In this document: positions 7,230 to 11,358 of the stretch, one piece after another
How the letters are laid out: each line of letters begins with the position of its first letter
Numbering within the stretch: position 1 is the first letter of the stretch
Assembly (NCBI GenBank): GCA_041592975.1
Contig: JBFHOZ010000069.1
Coordinates: 1-11,358 of the forward strand
Source: BM707 sp041592975
GTDB taxonomy: Bacteria > Desulfobacterota > Desulfuromonadia > Desulfuromonadales > UBA2294
Direction: 5' to 3'
Length of the DNA: 11,358 nt
Position numbers and translations under genes: made by a program
The notes under the pieces: model-generated
What the model saw: the letters and a program-made list of their open reading frames with translations, nothing else
The model's database searches: none
Told to the model about the DNA's origin: nothing

Positions 7230-8588
7230 TCAGTCCGGTCCGGTCGAAGTGACCGCGTCGACGCATTCCGCGGCGATCTCCAGCAGCTGCCGCAGTTCGC
7301 TGGTGTCGATGGTCAGCGGCGGCATGAAGTAGACGACGTTCCCCAGCGGACGGAGCAGGGCGCCCCTGGCGAGAGCCTGCTTGTACACCTCGAAGCCGCG
7401 CCGTTCCTGCCAGGGGTACGGCTCCCGGCGCGCCTTGTCTTGCACCATTTCGACAGCTGCGATCATGCCGCACCGGCGGAATTCGCCGATATGGGGGTGG
7501 CTCTCGAACGGATCCCGGAATTCTTCCATCAGGGACATCTTGGCGGCCAGCGACCCGAGGACGTCCTCTTCCGCGAAAATGTCCAGAACCTCGTTGGCCA
7601 GGGCGCAGGCGAGCGGATTGCCGGTGTAGGAGTGCGAGTGCAGGAAGGCCTTCATCGTCGCGTAGTCGTCGTAGAAGGCGTCGTAGATCGCTTCGCCGGT
7701 CATCACCAGGGCGAGCGGCATGTAGCCGCCGGTGATCCCCTTGGACAGGCAGAGGATGTCGGGGGCGACCCCGGCGTGTTCGTTGGCGAACATCTTCCCG
7801 GTACGCCCGAAGCCGACGGCGATCTCGTCGGCAATGTAATGGATATGGTAGCTGTCGCACAAGCGGCGCAGTTTCCGCAGATAGACAGGCGGGTAGATGC
7901 GCATGCCGGCGGCGCCCTGCACCAAGGGCTCGACGATCACGCCGCAGATCTCATCGGCGTGCCGATCGACGATCTGCTCGAGCTTTTCGAAACATTCCGC
8001 ATTGCAGGAGTCGCGATGCAGGTTGTAGGGGCACCGATAACAGTCCGGCCCCTTGGCCTGGTGCCCCTCGAGGAGGATCGGGCGATAAATTTCCCGGTAA
8101 AGGCTGCAGCCGCTGACCGAAAGGGCACCGATGGTCTCACCGTGATAGGCGTCGCTGAGGGAGACGAAGCGGGTCTTGCCCGGCCTGCCGCTCTGTTGCC
8201 AGTACTGGAAGCTCATCTTGAGGGCGGCCTCGACCGCCGACGAACCGTTGTCGGTAAAAAATGTCTTGGCGAGACCGCCGGGAACCATGTCGCTCAACCG
8301 CGCGGCGAGCCGGACGGCTGGCTCGTGGGTGAAGCCGGCGAAGATGTGATGCGCCACCTTCTCCGCCTGCTCGAGCAGGGCACGGTTCAGGCGGCTGTTG
8401 TTGTGTCCGAGGAGGTTGACCCACCAGGAGGAAACACCGTCGATGTAGCGTTTGCCATCGTGGTCGACGAGGTAGACCCCGCGCGCCTCCTTTACCGGAA
8501 TCGGCGGCAGGGTCTCCAGGTCCTTCTCCTGGGTACAGGGGTGCCAGACATGCTTCCGGTCGAGGTCGACGATCATCCGGCGGTCCAT
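7230..8588 (-). CDS. bioA: Adenosylmethionine-8-amino-7-oxononanoate aminotransferase (DAPA synthase)
   Basis: This class III (fold type I) PLP aminotransferase moves an amino group from S-adenosylmethionine to KAPA, giving 7,8-diaminopelargonate, the antepenultimate step of biotin synthesis. The 452-residue product shows HVWHPCTQ near the N-terminus (E. coli BioA has HIWHPYTS), SSWWVN, the cofactor motif GSSAVEAALK, SDAYHGET, D-E-I-A-VGFGRTG, the Schiff-base lysine K283 in LSKGITGGYMPLA, and HSYTGNPLACA. A cysteine-rich stretch, CYRCPYN...C...C, is seen mid-protein, as in a subset of BioA proteins. I chose ATG 8588 because AGGTGA lies five bases upstream; GTG 8597 is the alternative and would give a 4-base GTGA overlap with the bioD stop, but it has no SD. 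Either way the gene is translationally coupled to bioD. It is the third gene of a bioB-bioD-bioA operon. Function is confident from motifs and neighbours. Confidence 0.96.
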   Translation of the reverse strand: MDRRMIVDLDRKHVWHPCTQEKDLETLPPIPVKEARGVYLVDHDGKRYIDGVSSWWVNLLGHNNSRLNRALLEQAEKVAHHIFAGFTHEPAVRLAARLSDMVPGGLAKTFFTDNGSSAVEAALKMSFQYWQQSGRPGKTRFVSLSDAYHGETIGALSVSGCSLYREIYRPILLEGHQAKGPDCYRCPYNLHRDSCNAECFEKLEQIVDRHADEICGVIVEPLVQGAAGMRIYPPVYLRKLRRLCDSYHIHYIADEIAVGFGRTGKMFANEHAGVAPDILCLSKGITGGYMPLALVMTGEAIYDAFYDDYATMKAFLHSHSYTGNPLACALANEVLDIFAEEDVLGSLAAKMSLMEEFRDPFESHPHIGEFRRCGMIAAVEMVQDKARREPYPWQERRGFEVYKQALARGALLRPLGNVVYFMPPLTIDTSELRQLLEIAAECVDAVTSTGPD

Positions 8589-8593
8589 GCCTG

Positions 8594-9328
8594 TCACCTG
8601 TCGAGCCCGAGTCTGGCCAGCAGCAGGGGGAGGGACGGGGAGCCGGCGATTTCGGCGGCCAGGAGTCTGACCACGTCTTCCTGGGCCTCCGCCCGGATGT
8701 CCGGGAAGACGCCGAGGAGGTCGGCGGGGATGAGTGAAGCCATCGTGTGCGGCGCCGTTTCACAGGCCGCATCGGGATATTCCGGCATCCTGTTGATGAG
8801 GTAGCCGGCCAGCGGGAGCTCCATCTGGCGGGCGGCAAACACGGTCAGGAAGGTGTGGTTGATCGTGCCGAGGTCGGGGCGCGAAACGACCAGCAGCGGC
8901 AGCGCCATCTGCCGGGCGAGATCGGCAAAAAGGATCCCGCCGGCAAGCGGCACCATCAGGCCGCCGGCCCCCTCGACGATCAGGAAATCGTGGCGTCGCC
9001 GCAAAATATCGAAGTGCTGCTGGATCACCCCCGGCACGATCCTGACCCCCTCCCGCTGGGCGGCGACCGCCGGGGCCAGCGGCTCCCTCAGGCGGTAGGG
9101 GGAGACCGACTCAGGCACGTCCTCGACCCCTGCCGCCCACGCCAGCAGGGTCGCATCCGGACCGGGCGATGCCGGGTCGTCGACGCCGCTCTCGGCCGGC
9201 TTCATGACGCCGACGTCGACGCCTCGCTGCCTGAGGAACAGGGCCAGGGCCGCGCCGATCACGGTCTTGCCGACCCCGGTGTCGGTGCCGGTGACAAAGA
9301 CCCCCCGTATCGATTCAGCAGCAGCCAT
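8594..9328 (-). CDS. bioD: Dethiobiotin synthetase (ATP-dependent)
   Basis: BioD closes the ureido ring: diaminopelargonate + CO2 + ATP gives dethiobiotin. The 244-residue protein opens with the family's P-loop, GTDTGVGKT (residues 14-22), followed by VGVMKPAESG, where the lysine contacts substrate and phosphate. It continues with the P-A-T-L-L-A helix, VEGAGGLMVPL, and the late nucleotide/base motif with LINRMP. The length is normal for BioD. I chose ATG 9328, which has GAGGT eight bases upstream and overlaps the bioB stop by 14 bases; the frame runs up to TTG 9352, but that gives a longer overlap and no SD. Its stop TGA lies within the AGGTGA that serves bioA. BioD acts between BioA and BioB, and its place in the operon between their genes agrees with this. 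The soluble enzyme is expected to be a cytoplasmic dimer. Confidence 0.96.
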   Translation of the reverse strand: MAAAESIRGVFVTGTDTGVGKTVIGAALALFLRQRGVDVGVMKPAESGVDDPASPGPDATLLAWAAGVEDVPESVSPYRLREPLAPAVAAQREGVRIVPGVIQQHFDILRRRHDFLIVEGAGGLMVPLAGGILFADLARQMALPLLVVSRPDLGTINHTFLTVFAARQMELPLAGYLINRMPEYPDAACETAPHTMASLIPADLLGVFPDIRAEAQEDVVRLLAAEIAGSPSLPLLLARLGLDR

Positions 9329-10292
9329 GGACGTCGACCTCGGCGTCGGCAAACATCTGCAGGTCCATGGCCCGGTCCCGGCCGCTGGTCGTCAGGTAAT
9401 TGCCGATCATCGTGCCGCTGGCACCGGCCATGACGATCCAGGACTGGAAATCGCGCAGGTTGGGTTCACGGCCGCCGCAGACGCTGATCCGTTTGCCGGG
9501 CATCGTGTAGCGGAAAAGGGCGATGATGCGCAGGCAATCCATCGGCGTCAGGTGGCGGGCATCCTGCAGGCGCGTCCCCGGTATCGGGTTGAGGAAATTG
9601 AGCGGGACCGAATCGACATCCAGCGCCCGAATCGTCTCGGCCAGCTCGACCCGCTGCTCGAGGGACTCGCCGAGGCCGAAAATGCCGCCGCAGCAGACCT
9701 TCATGCCCGCGGCCTTGGCGATTTTGACGGTGTTGACGTCATCTTCGTAATCGTGGGTGGTGCAGATCTGCGGAAAGAACGAGCGGGCCGTTTCGAGATT
9801 GTGGTGATAGGTCACGCAACCGGCACCGGCCAGCAGCTCGGCCGTTTCGGCGTCGAGAATGCCGAGCGATGCGGAGGGGGCGATGCCGGTCGTGTCGCGG
9901 ATCTCGCGGATGGCGGAAAGGATTGTCTCCAGTTCGGGGCCCGGCTTGATCCGGGTACCGCTGGTGACGATCCCGTAGCAGTGCGACCCTTCCGCCTCGG
10001 CCTGCCGGGCGCCGGCGACGATTTCGGAGCGCGATCTGAGCGGATAGACCGGCGTGTCGGTCTTCGCGTGGGCCGATTGGGCGCAAAAGGCGCAGTTTTC
10101 GGCGCAACGCCCCGATTTCGCGTTGATGATGGAGCAGAGCTCGAGGGTCCTGCCGAAATGTTTTTCCCTGATCCGGTGGGCGCCGGCAAGGACGTAACTG
10201 AGCGCCGAACCCTCGCTTGAGAGGATGGCAAGTGCTTCGTCCCGGCTCAAGGGGGCGTTGCTCAGGGCTTTCTCGACGAGTTCTTCTGTCAT
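9315..10292 (-). CDS. bioB: Biotin synthase, radical SAM, with atypical auxiliary-cluster ligands
   Basis: BioB inserts sulfur into dethiobiotin, the last step of biotin synthesis. The 325-residue protein has the radical-SAM motif C63-x3-C67-x2-C70, YHHNLET (N165 matching the E. coli substrate-binding N153), KVCCGGIFGLGE, NFLNPIPGTRL and CGGREPN. Hand alignment to E. coli BioB places C105 at Cys97 and C200 at Cys188, but S140 at Cys128 and S270 at Arg260, so two of the four [2Fe-2S] ligands are missing. Extra cysteines are at 159, 177, 201 and 272, and the protein ends G-C-C. The start ATG 10292 follows GAGGTGAC closely, a short but usable SD. It is the first gene of bioB-bioD-bioA, with its stop inside bioD. 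Expression is predicted to be repressed by biotin through the BirA-type operator over its promoter. Identity as BioB is firm; the altered cluster is inferred. Confidence 0.97.
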   Translation of the reverse strand: MTEELVEKALSNAPLSRDEALAILSSEGSALSYVLAGAHRIREKHFGRTLELCSIINAKSGRCAENCAFCAQSAHAKTDTPVYPLRSRSEIVAGARQAEAEGSHCYGIVTSGTRIKPGPELETILSAIREIRDTTGIAPSASLGILDAETAELLAGAGCVTYHHNLETARSFFPQICTTHDYEDDVNTVKIAKAAGMKVCCGGIFGLGESLEQRVELAETIRALDVDSVPLNFLNPIPGTRLQDARHLTPMDCLRIIALFRYTMPGKRISVCGGREPNLRDFQSWIVMAGASGTMIGNYLTTSGRDRAMDLQMFADAEVDVHGCC

Positions 10293-10323
10293 GTCACCTC
10301 ACGATTCTGGTTGAATCCGTCCG

Positions 10324-10351
10324 ATTATAGGGATTTGCCCTCCAATGTCAA
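10324..10351 (-). promoter_or_regulatory. Sigma70-type promoter of bioB-bioD-bioA
   Basis: On the minus strand, TTGACA (10351-10346) and TATAAT (10329-10324), both perfect consensus hexamers, are separated by 16 bases. Transcription would start near 10317, leaving a leader of about 25 bases before the bioB ATG at 10292, just enough to carry its GAGGTGAC ribosome site. The promoter is unusually strong on paper for a biotin operon, which fits control by repression. The -35 lies within the right half of the BirA-type operator. Confidence 0.88.
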
Positions 10352-10376
10352 CCTTCGAGTTCCGGCCGGTTGACAA
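10345..10376 (-). promoter_or_regulatory. BirA-type biotin operator overlapping the bioB -35
   Basis: On the minus strand the sequence is TTGTCAACC, 14 bases, GGTTGACAT: an inverted repeat with 8 of 9 positions symmetric. The known BirA box in many proteobacteria is close to TTGTAAACC-N14/15-GGTTTACAA, so both spacing and half-sites agree, apart from a matched T/A to G/C change at one position in each half and the last base. Half-sites are at 10376-10368 and 10353-10345. The -35 TTGACA is inside the latter, so biotinyl-AMP-bound BirA would block RNA polymerase. birA itself is not in the window. Confidence 0.85.
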
Positions 10377-10442
10377 TCGACATGAAAGAATTACCATTTT
10401 TGAGTTCCTTTTCTCATATCGTATTGACAGGCAGGTCGATTG
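10374..10442. repeat. Perfect 8-base inverted repeat flanking the regulator promoter region
   Basis: CAATCGAC (10374-10381) and GTCGATTG (10435-10442) are exact reverse complements, 53 bases apart. The left arm abuts the BirA-type operator; the right arm overlaps the spacer of the candidate regulator promoter. The centres are 61 bases apart, close to six helical turns. This could be a pair of half-sites for the XRE regulators, or chance. Confidence 0.25.
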
Positions 10443-10452
10443 ATGATAAAAA
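10424..10452 (+). promoter_or_regulatory. Candidate promoter of the XRE-cupin regulator pair
   Basis: TTGACA (10424-10429) is a perfect -35, followed after 17 bases by TAAAAA (10447-10452), which matches TATAAT at four positions. Transcription would begin near 10459, about 23 bases before ATG 10482 but after ATG 10443, which supports the later start. A second possible + strand promoter uses the TTGACA at 10370-10375 within the BirA operator with TACCAT (10392-10397, spacing 16); if real, it would place the regulator under BirA as well. Confidence 0.5.
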
Positions 10453-10481
10453 AGCGTTTCATTTCTCTGGGAATATTTCAT

Positions 10482-11048
10482 ATGGTCAAGAAACTCATCG
10501 GCAAGAAACTGAAGGCAACCCGCCTGAAGAACGACATGACAATTCAGGATTTGGCCGCTTCTTCAAAGGTTTCCTCAAACATGATATCAAGAATCGAACG
10601 CGGTTTGACAATCCCGTCGGTCGAGATTTTGATGAAGCTTGCCAACGCCTTCGGCATGAGTATCAATTATTTCGTTGAAGAGGCCGCCGCCGGCACGACC
10701 ACGGTCTACACGCGGAAGGGGGAAGGCCAGCCGATCTTCTTTTTTGAAGACAAGCACCAGATCACCTCCCTGACCCACGGCCTGCGCGACCCCAATTTCG
10801 CCGTCTTCTACGACACTCTCGAGAAGGATTGCAGCAGCGGCGAGGGGGGGATGGTGCATTCCGGCGAGGAGTTCGCCCTGGTCCTGAGCGGCCGGCTCGG
10901 ATTTCATATCGAGGGGGTCGAGTACGTCCTCGATCAGGGGGACTCGATCACCTTCAAGGCATCCCTGCCGCACCGCTGGCAGAACCTGCACGACGGTCAG
11001 ACCGTCGTCATGTGGGTCGTTTCGCCGGCCCCCAACGTTGCCCAGTAA
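10482..11048 (+). CDS. XRE-family regulator with C-terminal cupin domain (first of a tandem pair)
   Basis: The 188-residue transcription factor has an N-terminal Cro/CI-type helix-turn-helix (about 6-65; MTIQDLAASSKVSSNMISRIERG, then LTIPSVEILMKLANAFGM) followed by a linker and a double-stranded beta-helix cupin (about 110-180: H-S-G-E-E-F-ALVLSG, GDSITFKASLPHRW). The cupin is normally the ligand-sensing half; its ligand cannot be read from sequence. I chose ATG 10482 because the protein then aligns end to end with the next gene's clear start, TGGGA lies nine bases upstream, and the best promoter lies just before it; ATG 10443 (AGGT upstream) would add 13 residues. The first ~200 bases are visibly richer in A+T and in A/T-ending codons than the cupin half and all neighbours. 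It is divergent from bioB, and the next gene starts 20 bases after its stop, so the two are probably cotranscribed. No evidence ties it to biotin. Confidence 0.9.
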   Translation: MVKKLIGKKLKATRLKNDMTIQDLAASSKVSSNMISRIERGLTIPSVEILMKLANAFGMSINYFVEEAAAGTTTVYTRKGEGQPIFFFEDKHQITSLTHGLRDPNFAVFYDTLEKDCSSGEGGMVHSGEEFALVLSGRLGFHIEGVEYVLDQGDSITFKASLPHRWQNLHDGQTVVMWVVSPAPNVAQ

Positions 11049-11068
11049 GCCACCCTGCAGGAGCCGTC

Positions 11069-11358
11069 ATGCGCATCAAGAAAATCGTAGGCAAGAAGCT
11101 TAAAGCGATACGCCTGAAGAACGACATGACGATTCAGGAACTCGCCGACAAGTCGAGCGTCTCCTCGAACATGATCTCCCGGATCGAGCGCGGCCTCACC
11201 ATCCCATCGGTCGAGATCCTGATGAAGCTCTCTGAGGTGTTCGACAAGAGCATCAACTACTTCGTCGAGGAGGTGAAGACAACCAACGAGGTCGTATTCA
11301 CTTCCCCCGGGACACGTGACAAGACCGTTTATGACGATGAATACAACATGCAGACCGA
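11069..11358 (+). CDS. XRE-family regulator, second tandem paralogue (3' end outside the window)
   Basis: An open frame of 96 codons runs off the right edge. The ATG at 11069 has a strong AGGAG five bases upstream. The visible part is a Cro/CI-type helix-turn-helix beginning MRIKKIVGKKLKAIRLKND, then residues 20-68 ending SINYFVEE. By hand count about 54 of the first 68 residues match the preceding gene, including a run of 24 identical residues (31-54, from VSSNM to LMKL) over the recognition helix. The linker after FVEE diverges sharply (KTTNEVVFTSPG against AAGTTTVYTRKG), so the two may bind related DNA sites but answer different signals. A cupin domain is expected by analogy but is not in view. 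It lies 20 bases after the first paralogue with no terminator between, so one operon is likely. Confidence 0.9.
   Translation, partial: MRIKKIVGKKLKAIRLKNDMTIQELADKSSVSSNMISRIERGLTIPSVEILMKLSEVFDKSINYFVEEVKTTNEVVFTSPGTRDKTVYDDEYNMQT

Noticed and set aside
7440..8804. 454-codon open frame on the + strand opposite bioA and bioD
   Set aside because: It covers two clear biotin genes on the other strand and has no recognisable domain; it is a composition shadow.
10293..10317. Riboswitch in the bioB leader
   Set aside because: The predicted leader is only about 25 bases long, too short for a known riboswitch; control is better explained by the BirA-type operator.
10443..10481. ATG 10443 as start of the first XRE regulator
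   Set aside because: It would add 13 residues that the paralogue lacks and would place the start before the predicted transcription start; it remains possible if a promoter further upstream is used.

Overview
The window is high-GC bacterial DNA with tightly packed genes and ordinary Shine-Dalgarno (SD) sites. The gene mix (an AddAB-like nuclease/helicase pair, a bioB-bioD-bioA cluster, a membrane diguanylate cyclase and tandem XRE-cupin regulators with MVKK/MRIKK starts) and the look of the proteins suggest an anaerobic deltaproteobacterium-type organism, perhaps of the Desulfuromonadales. This is inference from protein character, not a database match.

Region 1 (1-5502, + strand) holds a two-gene recombination-repair operon. 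The first gene is cut by the left edge. It encodes an AddB-like nuclease subunit with a C-terminal PD-(D/E)XK site and a four-cysteine iron-sulfur motif. The second overlaps it by 8 bases and encodes an AddA/RecB-like UvrD-family helicase with its own PD-(D/E)XK nuclease domain. Together they should form a dimeric, AddAB-type enzyme that processes double-strand ends.

Region 2 (5492-10292, - strand) reads right to left: bioB, bioD, bioA, a small secreted protein, and a membrane GGDEF protein. The bio genes overlap and share one strong sigma70-type promoter, whose -35 lies inside a near-perfect BirA-type biotin operator. They encode the last three steps of biotin synthesis: KAPA to DAPA (BioA), to dethiobiotin (BioD), to biotin (BioB). 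bioF, bioC, bioH and birA are not in the window. The secreted protein and the cyclase follow after gaps of 40 and 27 bases, so they may be read through from the bio operon or from a weaker promoter in the 40-base gap. The last gene of this block and the helicase gene converge and overlap by 11 bases.

Region 3 (10293-11358) is a divergent control region followed by two tandem XRE-type regulators on the + strand. The first is complete (HTH plus cupin). The second is cut by the right edge. Their HTH domains share a 24-residue identical block written with different codons.

The most notable observation is in BioB. It keeps the radical-SAM CxxxCxxC motif, but the residues matching E. coli Cys128 and Arg260, two ligands of the sulfur-donating [2Fe-2S] cluster, are both serine, and extra cysteines sit close by. 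That points to a differently ligated auxiliary cluster. I found no CRISPR array, tRNA, rRNA, insertion sequence or wholly unknown multigene system.
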